The notes beneath the pieces were generated by a model. It had not been told where the DNA came from and did no database searches. It worked only from the letters and a program-made list of their open reading frames with translations. Positions 26,169 to 34,712 of a stretch of 60,342 nucleotides of DNA are shown in pieces. Position 1 is the stretch's first letter; every line of letters begins with the position of its first letter. The position numbers were made by a program, and so were the translations under genes. Origin of the DNA: Flavobacterium oncorhynchi (GTDB lineage Bacteria > Bacteroidota > Bacteroidia > Flavobacteriales > Flavobacteriaceae); assembly GCF_002217355.1 (NCBI RefSeq), contig NZ_MUHA01000019.1, forward strand, positions 1 to 60,342, given 5' to 3'.

Positions 26169-26543
26169 TTAGGCAAGATTAATATTTCCTTCTACCCAGT
26201 TTAATGCTTTATTAAAAGATTCTTTTCTAAAACCGTGAAATTCTCCTGGAACTACATAGCCGAATCCGTTTGCAAGCGAAATTATTTCTTCAGAATCTGA
26301 TACGATCGCTGCTCTATTCCATTTTCCAAGATTCTTAAGACCAAGCAGCGCTTCTTGAAGCCACTCGCCTGCTGTAAACTTTTCTACTTCAGTATCTAAA
26401 ACCAGTAAAAAATTAATTTCATTAGTCTGCTTTACCAAATGCTCAACGGCAGGAACTACAACAATCAAAAAATCTTCTTTTGTCATTTCTGCCAATGCTC
26501 TAAAAGCAACTAAATTATCAGTTGTGTCAATTTGATGTATCAT
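26169..26543 (-). CDS. SpoIIAA-like (STAS/SEC14-type) protein
   Basis: This 124-residue soluble protein matches the SpoIIAA-like group: LLVLDTEVEKFTAGEWLQEALLGLKNLGKWNRAAIVSD is the typical strand-helix-strand core, given here in shortened form as positions about 44-81. A C-terminal LNWVEG helix ends it. Function is unknown; it lacks a clear phosphorylatable Ser/Thr motif. It stands alone on its strand. Confidence 0.75.
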   Translation of the reverse strand: MIHQIDTTDNLVAFRALAEMTKEDFLIVVVPAVEHLVKQTNEINFLLVLDTEVEKFTAGEWLQEALLGLKNLGKWNRAAIVSDSEEIISLANGFGYVVPGEFHGFRKESFNKALNWVEGNINLA

Positions 26544-26707
26544 GATATTACACTTTTTGAGTTATTATTTTTTGAGTCTGCCAAGTCTTATTCCTTCAAA
26601 ATATTAATTCGAATTTTACCATTAGAATAGTAAAAGGCAACTCAAATTTACTATTAGATTTTTATTTTTTATTACACACATTCAGTCCTTTTTTTATAAG
26701 ATTACAA

Positions 26708-27733
26708 TTAGGGAATTAATACTGCTCTCCCTTTTATTTGTCCATGTCGTAGCTTATCATAAACTTCGACTGCCTGATCTAAATTGTATTTTTCAACTTC
26801 AATATGAATCTTCTTTTGAAGTGCAAGTCCAATTACTTCCATTAATTCAGTTCTAGAACCCCAATAAGGATTTGTTAAGCTTACACCAAAAGGCAGACCA
26901 TTCATATTGTATTCATAATTTCCGCCGCCAAGACCAACAATCGTTAAATCACCGTCTAGTCCAATTATTTTTGTTCCTAAATCTATTGTAGAAGTTGCTC
27001 CTACAAAATCGATTACGACTTTGGCTTTTTTAATTCCTGTAATTTTCTTTATTTGTTCGGCTGCATCTTTATCTGTAGAATTAATAGCATAAGCAGCTCC
27101 TAATTTTTTAGCAAATTCGAGTCTTTCTGGAGTTATATCGCAGGCAATAATAGTTGAGCCGCACATTTCTGATAAAATTTGAAGAGCCACATGACCCAAT
27201 CCGCCAACCCCAATTACAACTACATATTCATCCGGCATCAATTTATGCAATGATCTCTTTATAGCTGAGTACGGCGTTAAAGCAGCATCTGTTAAAGGAG
27301 CCGCAATCACAGGATCTAAATCATGAATTGGCACCAGCAAACGCGATGAAGGTACAAGCATATAATCGGCCATTCCGCCATTTAATCCAAGTCCGCCGCC
27401 AAAAGCCATTTCAGACTGGTGGTCGCAATAATTTTCATTAGAATGCTGACAAGGTTTACAATGACCGCATCCCCAAGGACCGTAGACCAAAACTGCGTCT
27501 CCCTTTTTAAATCCTTTTACATCCTCTCCTATTTCTTCTATCCAGCCTGCGTTTTCATGCCCCAATGTAAAAGTAACACCAGATACAATGCCATCATCAA
27601 TTATATGTAAATCTGAGTGACATACTCCAGCACCTCCAATTTTTAATAATACCTCATCACCTTTTGGAGATGGTTTTTCTAAATCATTTACAATTCTAAC
27701 ATCTTTATGTCCAAAAAAACGCACTGCTTTCAT
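26708..27733 (-). CDS. Zinc-dependent medium-chain alcohol dehydrogenase
   Basis: This 341-residue NAD(P)-dependent enzyme oxidises an alcohol or reduces an aldehyde. Catalytic-zinc ligands are in AGVCHSDLH and GHENAGWIEE. The structural-zinc cysteines are in CGHCKPCQHSNENYC, and the Rossmann motif is VIGVGGLGHVAL. I chose the ATG at 27731-27733 (MKAVRFFGH). The open frame runs 45 codons further upstream, but those lack family character. It is a single gene. Confidence 0.9.
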   Translation of the reverse strand: MKAVRFFGHKDVRIVNDLEKPSPKGDEVLLKIGGAGVCHSDLHIIDDGIVSGVTFTLGHENAGWIEEIGEDVKGFKKGDAVLVYGPWGCGHCKPCQHSNENYCDHQSEMAFGGGLGLNGGMADYMLVPSSRLLVPIHDLDPVIAAPLTDAALTPYSAIKRSLHKLMPDEYVVVIGVGGLGHVALQILSEMCGSTIIACDITPERLEFAKKLGAAYAINSTDKDAAEQIKKITGIKKAKVVIDFVGATSTIDLGTKIIGLDGDLTIVGLGGGNYEYNMNGLPFGVSLTNPYWGSRTELMEVIGLALQKKIHIEVEKYNLDQAVEVYDKLRHGQIKGRAVLIP

Positions 27734-27866
27734 AAGATTTTTTTTATAAGTTAGTTTAGTAAATTTAATCAAATAAAATTCAACTCTCACATTTTCAAGG
27801 CTATTTATACATTTCTTAACGCAATCTAAACCAAGAATCAAGGGTCTGGTTAAGTGTATAAAACAC

Positions 27867-27897
27867 AAAAACCTATTTCAGTAAAGAAATAGGTTTT
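27867..27897 (-). terminator. Orphan terminator-like hairpin
   Basis: AAAACCTATTTC (about 27868-27879) pairs with GAAATAGGTTTT (27886-27897). It lies upstream of the alcohol dehydrogenase and is not the end of any intact gene. It directly follows, on the minus strand, the possible gene fossil at 27932-28021. Confidence 0.5.
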
Positions 27898-27931
27898 GTC
27901 AAAAAAATAAAAAATAAACTAACACAACATT

Positions 27932-28021
27932 TTAATTGTCTTTTAATACTAGATCATAAACTTTAGTGGTTTGTTTTAAAGTATCAGCAACTATTTTATT
28001 GTTGTCATTATAGTTTGAATC
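27932..28021 (-). pseudogene. Possible gene-tail fossil
   Basis: Between an in-frame TAA at 28022-28024 and a TAA at 27932-27934 the minus strand encodes 29 codons including IVADTLKQTTKVYDLVLKDN, without a start codon. The orphan hairpin at 27867-27897 follows as a terminator would. A second short coding-like tail with LDAITKGAREIVYLNS ends at 28191 on the same strand. Together they suggest decayed genes in this 563-base gap; chance is possible. Confidence 0.3.
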
Positions 28022-28262
28022 TTATATCGTTTATAAATGTTCAATTTAAAAAAAAATGAGCCGTATCTTCATTCATTAAAAAACGTAAACAATTAAAAAA
28101 ACTATACTTGATATAAACTCTCTAAGGAGTTGCAATTTTAGAACTTTAAATTGCTATTATGTTTATGGCATTGTTACGAAATCATAATGTTTAGGAATTT
28201 AAATAAACTATTTCACGCGCTCCTTTAGTAATCGCATCAAGAAATAGACATATCTTAAATAA

Positions 28263-28293
28263 AAAATGGCTGTCGTTTTGTGACAGCCATTTT
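28263..28293 (-). terminator. Intrinsic terminator
   Basis: AAAATGGCTGTC (28263-28274) pairs with GACAGCCATTTT (28282-28293). The A run to its left gives the U-tract for the minus-strand HAD gene. Confidence 0.9.
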
Positions 28294-28296
28294 CTA

Positions 28297-28932
28297 TTAT
28301 AAACTTAAAATAACAGCAAGTTCCTCGTAACTTCTAAAGAGTATTGCTCCTTCCTTTTCTAAATCACTATCATTATATCCGTTTGCAAAACCATATACTT
28401 TAAAACCGCCATCTATTCCGGCTCGTACACCTGCGACGCTGTCTTCAACCACAATACAGTCTTTTACATTAAAACCCATTTCCTTGGCAGCGTGCAAAAA
28501 AATTCCTGGTTCTGGTTTCCAACTCTCAATTTGGTATGAACTAAACATTTTATTCTCGAATTTACCCAGCAAACCAGCAACTTCAAGATTTAAACAAATC
28601 TTTTCGACTGGCCCGCTTGAAGCGACGCAATACGGAATTGTAAGTTTCTCTATAAACTCAAGAACACCTTCCATTGGTTTAACCTGCGTTTTAAAAGCAT
28701 CAAAACTTCTCTGACGAAATTCTGTTTCAAAAGTTTCTGGAAGTTCTTTATCAATAGTTTCTTCAATATACTTGAAACAATCTTTTAACTTACGACCGTT
28801 GAAACTGCGATAAGCGTCTTCAATTTTCATTTCAAAGCCATGTTCTGACGCCATTTCAAGCAATACTCCGTTGCCAATTTTCTCTGTATCTACTAACACA
28901 CCATCACAATCGAAAATAATACATTTAACCAT
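28297..28932 (-). CDS. HAD-superfamily phosphatase (beta-phosphoglucomutase-like)
   Basis: This 211-residue protein carries HAD motif I as FDCDGVLVDTE, motif II in CVASSGP, the lysine of WKPEPGIFLHAA and motif III as VVEDSVAGVRAG. The helical cap follows motif I (about 15-85). It is probably a sugar-phosphate phosphatase. It lies 108 bases from the end of the LacI regulator gene on the same strand, near the hexuronate genes, but no direct link can be read. Confidence 0.9.
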   Translation of the reverse strand: MVKCIIFDCDGVLVDTEKIGNGVLLEMASEHGFEMKIEDAYRSFNGRKLKDCFKYIEETIDKELPETFETEFRQRSFDAFKTQVKPMEGVLEFIEKLTIPYCVASSGPVEKICLNLEVAGLLGKFENKMFSSYQIESWKPEPGIFLHAAKEMGFNVKDCIVVEDSVAGVRAGIDGGFKVYGFANGYNDSDLEKEGAILFRSYEELAVILSL

Positions 28933-29040
28933 TTTTATTGATTTTCATTTAATTACAATTTTAACTTACTCAAAAGCTAGTTCGTGTAAATTACAGAATA
29001 TAATTCACTTAACTGCCGCATTATTATAGATGACAAAAAA

Positions 29041-30072
29041 TTACTTTTTGACTGGAGAATAATTCTCTTTCAAAATTATTTCAAGCGGCATATAATGCGT
29101 GGGCTCTGTATCTTCTTTTAAAACCATTTTTTTATACAAATACTGAATTGCCATATAACCCTGATCTTCGGGTCTTTGATTGATCAAAAAATCAATTACG
29201 CCTTTATTTAAGTATTCTATGTTTTCTTTTAATAAATCGTAGCCTATAATTCGAATACCTTTTATGTTGTTTTGTTCTAAAAATTGAGCGGCAATATAGG
29301 CCCTTGAATTGGGCACGAAAATGCTGCTTATTCCAGAAAACATTTCAAGATTTAGCTCATCAACACTTGAATCTTTTAAAGTAACTTCAGAAAATTTAAA
29401 ATTTGTAAGTTCATTATTGTCTTCAAAAAAAGAATAAAATCCCTTTATTCGCTGCAAATAAACTGAGGTACTTTCTATTTCTCTAGTAATTTTAAAAATC
29501 AAAATGTTTCTTTGATTTTTTACTGCAAAGCTAATAAGTCTTCCCGCCAAATAACCGCTCTGAAAAGCATCTTGACCTACATAAGCATATTCATTATTGT
29601 TTGAAATATTGGAATCGATCATCACAACAGGAATATTCTTTTTTTTGTATTCGTTTAAAAACTGAACGGAATCTTCATGAAAAATGGGCGCAAAAAGCAA
29701 TCCGTCGCACTCAAAACTCATTACTTTTTTTACTGATTCTTTAAAAGAAGCCGCATTATAATCATAATAGAAATAATCCAAAACAATTCCGAATTTACTA
29801 AACTCAGCAGCGGCTTTTTCTATTCCCTCTGTCTGACTGCGCCAATATTCAAGATTTTCATGTTTGGGAAGAAAAACGGCAAAATGAAACTTCTTATTTA
29901 AAGCCAGATTACTCGCCAAAATATTACGTTTATAACCAAATTCTTCAATTATAGCGTTGACTTTATCTACAGTTTCTTGTGCCGCCTGTCCGCGATTATG
30001 AATAATTCGGTCAACAGTTCCTGGAGAAACATTAGCTAATTCGGCAATTTTCTTTATTGTTATGATATTGAT
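29041..30072 (-). CDS. LacI-family transcriptional regulator, start codon not canonical
   Basis: The ligand-binding domain is normal (FAVFLPKHENLEYWR, CDGLLFAPIFHEDS, VVMIDSNIS, YVGQDAFQSGYLAGRL). A standard reading from TTG at 29917-29919 gives 292 residues and no DNA-binding domain. The in-frame sequence upstream encodes a perfect LacI helix-turn-helix, ITIKKIAELANVSPGTVDRI and then HNRGQAAQETV. The frame stays open to a TAG at 30112-30114 but has no ATG, GTG or TTG before the domain. By position the start is probably the ATC at 30070-30072, giving about 344 residues. It is divergent from the yhcH, SDR and uxuA genes and probably represses them in response to a uronate intermediate. Confidence 0.85.
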   Translation of the reverse strand: MNIITIKKIAELANVSPGTVDRIIHNRGQAAQETVDKVNAIIEEFGYKRNILASNLALNKKFHFAVFLPKHENLEYWRSQTEGIEKAAAEFSKFGIVLDYFYYDYNAASFKESVKKVMSFECDGLLFAPIFHEDSVQFLNEYKKKNIPVVMIDSNISNNNEYAYVGQDAFQSGYLAGRLISFAVKNQRNILIFKITREIESTSVYLQRIKGFYSFFEDNNELTNFKFSEVTLKDSSVDELNLEMFSGISSIFVPNSRAYIAAQFLEQNNIKGIRIIGYDLLKENIEYLNKGVIDFLINQRPEDQGYMAIQYLYKKMVLKEDTEPTHYMPLEIILKENYSPVKK

Positions 30073-30124
30073 TATTTTTAAGTTAAAATGATAAAAGCCT
30101 ATTATAAAATTCTATTTTTTTAAG

Positions 30125-30186
30125 CAAAAATAGGTTGTTATACTTTACATTTTACATACATTTGTAAAACACCGTGTGCGTACACG
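30125..30186. promoter_or_regulatory. Divergent promoters and LacI-type operator of the uronate genes
   Basis: The plus-strand promoter has TTG at 30135-30137, 19 bases, then TACATTTG at 30157-30164. A minus-strand box (TATTTTTG on that strand) lies at 30125-30132 for the regulator. The palindrome CGTGTGCGTACACG at 30173-30186 has the central CG typical of LacI operators and lies right after the expected plus-strand start, so binding would block transcription. Confidence 0.75.
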
Positions 30187-30263
30187 TAAAATTACACATT
30201 ATATATAAATGGCAGAAGCTTTTATACTATTTATTTCAAAAACAAAAAATTAAATCTTACCTC

Positions 30264-30713
30264 ATGATAATAGATTCATTACATAATGCAGCGAAATATT
30301 ACAATCTGCATCCCAATTTTCAAAAAGCTTTTGAATACGTTAGCCAAACTGATATTGCCAGCCTTGAAACTGGTTCGTTTGAAATCTGTGAAGGTCTAAA
30401 ACTTATTGTTATTCATGGTGATGGAAGTACAAGAGAAGAAAGCATCAAAGGATTTGAATGCCATGATAAAAATATTGATATTCAAATTTCGATACAAGGT
30501 CCTGAAACTTTTGCTTGGAAACCAAGAGAAAAATGTACAAAACCAAATGGTGATTACAGCGACCAAAGAGACGTACGTTTTTTCTATGATAAACCAGATA
30601 TGTTTTTTGAATTGCAGGAAAAACAATTTGCCATTTTATTTCCTGATGATGTTCACGCAGCAATGATTGGCGAAGGTTTCTTGAAAAAATTGGTTTTTAA
30701 AGTAAAGATCTAG
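30264..30713 (+). CDS. YhcH/YjgK/YiaL family protein
   Basis: This 149-residue protein is of the YhcH type, a DUF386 beta-barrel often found beside sugar-acid or sialic-acid genes (possibly an anomer-processing enzyme). I recognise MIIDSLHNAAKYYNLHPNFQ at the start and FAILFPDDVHAAMIGEG near the end, which holds the metal-site-like His and acidic residues. ATG 30264 is chosen over an upstream TTG-type extension because the family starts MIIDSL. It is the first gene after the LacI operator. Confidence 0.88.
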   Translation: MIIDSLHNAAKYYNLHPNFQKAFEYVSQTDIASLETGSFEICEGLKLIVIHGDGSTREESIKGFECHDKNIDIQISIQGPETFAWKPREKCTKPNGDYSDQRDVRFFYDKPDMFFELQEKQFAILFPDDVHAAMIGEGFLKKLVFKVKI

Positions 30714-30737
30714 TTCCCTGTTGGGGAAAATCCAAGT

Positions 30738-30830
30738 TTTAAATTCCAAATTCCAAGGAAAAACTTAAACATTAAAATCAAACTTATATAATCTACTTTA
30801 CTTTTCAAAAATTAGATTTTGGAATTTAAA
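30738..30830. repeat. Intergenic inverted repeat (TTTAAATTCCAAA)
   Basis: Perfect 13-base arms TTTAAATTCCAAA (30738-30750) and TTTGGAATTTAAA (30818-30830) flank 67 bases between the yhcH and SDR genes. Confidence 0.7.
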
Positions 30831-30854
30831 GTATTGTATTTTAAATAAAACTAA

Positions 30855-31667
30855 ATGGATTCAATATTTAATCTAAAAGGAAAAATTGCGCTTATTACAG
30901 GCGGTGCGGGTGTGTTAGGAAGTAATTTCGCAAACGTTTTGGCGAAACAAGGTGTTATTGTTGGGATCGTTTCTCAATCTATTGAAAAAGCAGAAAAAAC
31001 AGTACAGCATATAGAAGCAAATGGCGGACAGGGTTTTGCGATTCAAGCCAATGTTTTGAATAAAGAAGAATTAGAAAAAGCAAAAGACTTTATTGTTGAA
31101 AAATACGGGCGTTTGGATATTTTAATTAATGCTGCGGGCGGCAATATGCCGGGAGCAACTGTACAACCTGATCAAGCTGTTTATGATATGAAAAGCGATG
31201 ATTTACAAAAAGTTGTTGACTTGAATATCATAGGAACTATGCTTCCTACTCAGGTTTTTTCGGAGGTTTTTGCAAAACAGAAATCAGGAAATATCATCAA
31301 TATTTCATCGGCATCGGCTCAAAGACCATTAACACGAGTTGTGGGATATTCAGCTTCAAAAGCGGCAATCGACAATTTTACACAATGGATGGCGGTTGAA
31401 TTAGCACAGAAATATGGCGAGGGAATTCGCGTAAACGCTATTTCGCCTGGATTTTTTATTGGAGAACAAAACCGAGCTTTATTATTAACTCCTGAAGGAA
31501 ATCTGACTCCAAGAGGCGAAAAAATCATCGATCATACGCCAATGGGAAGATTTGGGACACCAGAAGATATTGACGGCGCTCTTTTATTCTTATGCAGTGA
31601 TATGTCAAAATTCGTAACGGGAACTATTTTAAAAGTTGACGGCGGATTTGCCGCAACGAGTATTTAA
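30855..31667 (+). CDS. SDR-family oxidoreductase, probable D-mannonate oxidoreductase
   Basis: This 270-residue short-chain dehydrogenase has cofactor motif LITGGAGVLGSNFA, then NAAGGNMPGAT, and the active site YSASKAA (Tyr-x3-Lys) preceded by ISSASAQRP. The end reads DMSKFVTGTILKVDGGF. In Bacteroidota an SDR placed directly before uxuA usually reduces D-fructuronate to D-mannonate; the assignment here rests on that context. It is 32 bases from uxuA. Confidence 0.85.
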   Translation: MDSIFNLKGKIALITGGAGVLGSNFANVLAKQGVIVGIVSQSIEKAEKTVQHIEANGGQGFAIQANVLNKEELEKAKDFIVEKYGRLDILINAAGGNMPGATVQPDQAVYDMKSDDLQKVVDLNIIGTMLPTQVFSEVFAKQKSGNIINISSASAQRPLTRVVGYSASKAAIDNFTQWMAVELAQKYGEGIRVNAISPGFFIGEQNRALLLTPEGNLTPRGEKIIDHTPMGRFGTPEDIDGALLFLCSDMSKFVTGTILKVDGGFAATSI

Positions 31668-31698
31668 TAAACTAAATTACAAAACAACATAATACAAA

Positions 31699-32883
31699 AT
31701 GGAACAAACATTAAGATGGTTCGGACCAAATGACCCTGTTTCTTTACAAGATATTGCACAAACTGGCGCAACCGGAATTGTAACTGCTTTACATCATATT
31801 CCGAATGGAGAAGTTTGGGGCGTAGACGAAATCAATAAACGAAAAATCGAAATTGAATATCAAGACGGTGATCCTAAAAAAGGCGCTTCAGGGTTAACTT
31901 GGTCAGTTGTAGAAAGTATTCCTGTACATGAAGACATTAAAAAACAAACTGGAAATTATCTTCAATACATTGAAAACTATAAGGAAAGCATTCTCAATCT
32001 AGCTTTATGCGGTATTAAATGTGTCTGCTATAATTTTATGCCGGTTTTAGACTGGTCTAGAACTGATTTATCTTATACGGTTGAAGACGGATCGAAAGCA
32101 CTTCGTTTTGACATTAATGCTTTTGCGGCTTTTGAATTGTTTATTTTAAAAAGGCCTGGTGCTGAAAGGGAATATTCACCAGAGCAGACTCAAAAAGCGA
32201 AAAGTTATTTTGAAGCAATGACTGATGAGGATAAGGTAAAATTACAACAAAACATTCTGGCTGGGCTTCCAGGCGCTGAAGAAGCTTATACTGTTGAGGA
32301 TTTTTTAATTACATTAAGTGCTTATAATCATATTGACAGACAGGCTTTAAAAGATAACTTGTTTTACTTTTTAAAGCAGATTATTCCAGTTGCAGAGAGT
32401 AAAGGTGTTTTAATGGCCATTCATCCTGATGATCCTCCTTACCCAATTTTAGGCTTGCCAAGAGTGGTAAGTACTGAGGAAGATTTGATCGAATTAATGA
32501 ACGCAGCACCTTCAAAATCAAACGGATTTACAATGTGCACAGGTTCATACGGCGTTAGAGCTGATAATGATTTACCTGGAATTGTAAGACGTCATGGAGA
32601 TAAAATGAATTTCATTCACTTAAGAAGTACACAGAGAGATGAAGAAGGCAGTTTTTATGAAGCAAATCATCTTGAAGGCGATGTAGATATGTATGAAGTG
32701 GTAAAAGCAATTCTAGAGGTTGAAAAAAGAAACAACAGCAAACTGCCAATGCGTCCAGATCACGGACATCAAATGCTGGATGATTTAAAGAAAAAAACAA
32801 ATCCCGGTTATTCTGCAATTGGACGATTACGTGGTTTAGCTGAATTAAGAGGACTTGAAATGGGAATTAAAAAATCTCTTTAA
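31699..32883 (+). CDS. uxuA: Mannonate dehydratase
   Basis: This 394-residue TIM-barrel enzyme converts D-mannonate to 2-keto-3-deoxygluconate in glucuronate breakdown. It starts [15 protein letters not shown] and contains [20 protein letters not shown], the metal-site segment [38 protein letters not shown] and RPDHGHQML, all characteristic of UxuA. Length is normal. It ends the LacI-controlled operon. KDG kinase and aldolase are not in the window. Confidence 0.96.
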   Translation: MEQTLRWFGPNDPVSLQDIAQTGATGIVTALHHIPNGEVWGVDEINKRKIEIEYQDGDPKKGASGLTWSVVESIPVHEDIKKQTGNYLQYIENYKESILNLALCGIKCVCYNFMPVLDWSRTDLSYTVEDGSKALRFDINAFAAFELFILKRPGAEREYSPEQTQKAKSYFEAMTDEDKVKLQQNILAGLPGAEEAYTVEDFLITLSAYNHIDRQALKDNLFYFLKQIIPVAESKGVLMAIHPDDPPYPILGLPRVVSTEEDLIELMNAAPSKSNGFTMCTGSYGVRADNDLPGIVRRHGDKMNFIHLRSTQRDEEGSFYEANHLEGDVDMYEVVKAILEVEKRNNSKLPMRPDHGHQMLDDLKKKTNPGYSAIGRLRGLAELRGLEMGIKKSL

Positions 32884-33012
32884 ATTTTTTCAATGTTGTT
32901 TTAGACTAAATTTAAGAGTCATTACCAATTCATTAACAAAAAACTAATTGTATTGATGTGATTTTTATTGACTATTAACTTACTTTGTACTTATTCTAAA
33001 AATTGTAATCCT

Positions 33013-33576
33013 ATGAAAAAATTAAGTTTACTTGCAGTTACTTTATTTGCTGCATTTACAGTTCAAGCTCAGGAAGTTGTAAAATTTGCTCCACTGGATG
33101 CAAGTCCTGTAGATATTTCTTATTTTCCTAACAAAGCTGTTAAGTTCAAAAAAACTGATAATCCAACTCCTGTTGTCAAAGTTACCTATGCAAGACCGTC
33201 TGTGAAAGGACGTACTATTTTTGGTGATTTGATAAAATATGGAGAAGTTTGGAGAGTTGGTGCTAATGAAAATACAGAAATTAAATTTTACAAACCTGTA
33301 ACTATTGGCGGTAAAAATGTTCCTGCAGGAACTTATAGTTTATTTGCAATTCCTGAAAAAGACAAATGGACGATTATTATCAACAAAGAACTTGATTTAT
33401 GGGGTGGTTATGCATATGACGAAAGTAAAGATGTTGTTCGAGTATCTGTTCCTGTAAAACCTGTTTCTACAGTTATCGAAGCTTTATCAATTGCTTTTAC
33501 ATCACAAGGCACTACAGCAAATTTGGTAATTGGATGGGATAAAACAACGGTTGAACTGCCTATTACAATTAAATAA
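33013..33576 (+). CDS. DUF2911 family exported protein
   Basis: This 187-residue protein has a clear signal peptide (MKKLSLLAVTLFAAFTVQAQ). The domain contains VKVTYARPSVKGRTIFGDLI, VWRVGANENTEIKFYKPV and GTYSLFAIPEKDKWTIIIN, which fit DUF2911. ATG 33013 is chosen because it begins the signal peptide; the open frame extends 15 codons upstream from a TTG. A terminator shared with the next, convergent gene follows. Confidence 0.9.
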   Translation: MKKLSLLAVTLFAAFTVQAQEVVKFAPLDASPVDISYFPNKAVKFKKTDNPTPVVKVTYARPSVKGRTIFGDLIKYGEVWRVGANENTEIKFYKPVTIGGKNVPAGTYSLFAIPEKDKWTIIINKELDLWGGYAYDESKDVVRVSVPVKPVSTVIEALSIAFTSQGTTANLVIGWDKTTVELPITIK

Positions 33577-33596
33577 TTAAGCATTATTATATACTA

Positions 33597-33627
33597 AAAA
33601 AAGAGACTTTAAAAGGTCTCTTTTTTT
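33597..33627. terminator. Bidirectional intrinsic terminator
   Basis: AAAAAAGAGAC pairs with GTCTCTTTTTT across a short loop between convergent genes. Confidence 0.82.
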
Positions 33628-33653
33628 ATCTAAGCTAATTGATTCTTATCTTA

Positions 33654-34139
33654 TTACTTTTTCAAGGTTAAAGCATAATTCAGCTCTGATTTGATAATTT
33701 TTTTCTCTCGATCTAACATATATACTTTCTCAGGATCTGCGCTGTAATAACCGTAATAAATCTGGTTCTCTGCCGGTTTATCCCAATTCAATACATAGAT
33801 TGTCCCGTTTGGATCGTTTTCTAAACCTCTTTCGGTATTAAAAGTTCCTTTTTCTACAAACTCTTTTTCAGGCGATTTCCCCTTGTAAATGGTATACAAT
33901 TCGAACTTATGGCTTTCCATGGTGCCATCTCCTTGATAAATTTTTAGAACAGTTTCTATACCGCTGCAATCTGCACACGGTAATAATCCTTCATAAACAT
34001 CAACCTTAGCGGCTGTGCTTTTTTCAGTACTTACTGTTGTTGAATCTTTCACAGCAGTTTCTACTGTATCTTCCTTCTTTTTAGAATTGCAAGATGAAAT
34101 CAGCGTTGCAATTACTAATACAATACATAGTTTTCTCAT
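33654..34139 (-). CDS. NlpE-like lipoprotein
   Basis: This 161-residue outer-membrane lipoprotein has a signal ending LISSC (Cys 17), a low-complexity S/T/K linker, and then the NlpE N-terminal domain with YEGLLPCADCSGIETVL. The CxxC is C55/C58. E. coli NlpE senses surface contact and copper through the envelope stress system; whether this short form senses anything is unknown. Confidence 0.85.
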   Translation of the reverse strand: MRKLCIVLVIATLISSCNSKKKEDTVETAVKDSTTVSTEKSTAAKVDVYEGLLPCADCSGIETVLKIYQGDGTMESHKFELYTIYKGKSPEKEFVEKGTFNTERGLENDPNGTIYVLNWDKPAENQIYYGYYSADPEKVYMLDREKKIIKSELNYALTLKK

Positions 34140-34333
34140 AATAATTATAGCTAATATTTAATTCAAATATAAAGAAATCTCTTATTCTATTATTCAAAAC
34201 CTCCAAATTGTAAAGAAAATATTCCGTTATAATTATCCTATTAATTATTTTTTCTGACACTAGCGATTGTATAACTAAGTTTTGTATTTTTATAGAAAGC
34301 AAAATATTATAGTTAACTTAAATAAAAAACTAA

Positions 34334-34666
34334 ATGGGAAAATTTGTAATTACTAAAAGAACCAATGGTGAATTTCAATTTAATTTGAAAGCTGGTAACG
34401 GCCAGACAATTTTAACAAGTGAAGGCTATACAACGAAAGCGGCCTGCACAAACGGAATCGAATCTGTAAAAACAAACTCACAAGATGATGGTCGTTATGA
34501 CAGAAAAGAATCCAGCAATGGAAAACCGTATTTTAATTTAAAAGCCAGCAATGGTCAAATAATTGGTTCAAGCGAAATGTATGAAAGTGTAGCTGCAAGA
34601 GAAAACGGAATTGAATCTGTAAAGAAAAACGCTCCTGACGCAGTTGTTGATGATCAAACATCATAA
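34334..34666 (+). CDS. YegP-like protein (two DUF1508 repeats)
   Basis: This 110-residue protein has two copies of the DUF1508 unit: FQFNLKAGNGQTILTSEGY...NGIESVKTN and YFNLKASNGQIIGSSEMY...NGIESVKKN. There is no signal peptide. This two-repeat form is the standard YegP length. Its function is unknown. Confidence 0.9.
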   Translation: MGKFVITKRTNGEFQFNLKAGNGQTILTSEGYTTKAACTNGIESVKTNSQDDGRYDRKESSNGKPYFNLKASNGQIIGSSEMYESVAARENGIESVKKNAPDAVVDDQTS

Positions 34667-34679
34667 AAAATATAAAACA

Positions 34680-34710
34680 AAAACGAGGTGTAAAATACCT
34701 CGTTTTTTTA
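34680..34710. terminator. Bidirectional intrinsic terminator
   Basis: The stem AAAACGAGGT / ACCTCGTTTT with a T run lies between the YegP-like gene and the convergent type-B secretion gene. Confidence 0.85.
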
Positions 34711-34712
34711 TT

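Noticed and set aside
27734..27868. 45-codon extension of the alcohol dehydrogenase
   Set aside because: The added residues do not resemble the family, whose N-terminus is MKAVRFFGH.
30174..30263. N-terminal extension of the YhcH protein
   Set aside because: It would cover the LacI operator and leader; the family begins at the ATG at 30264.
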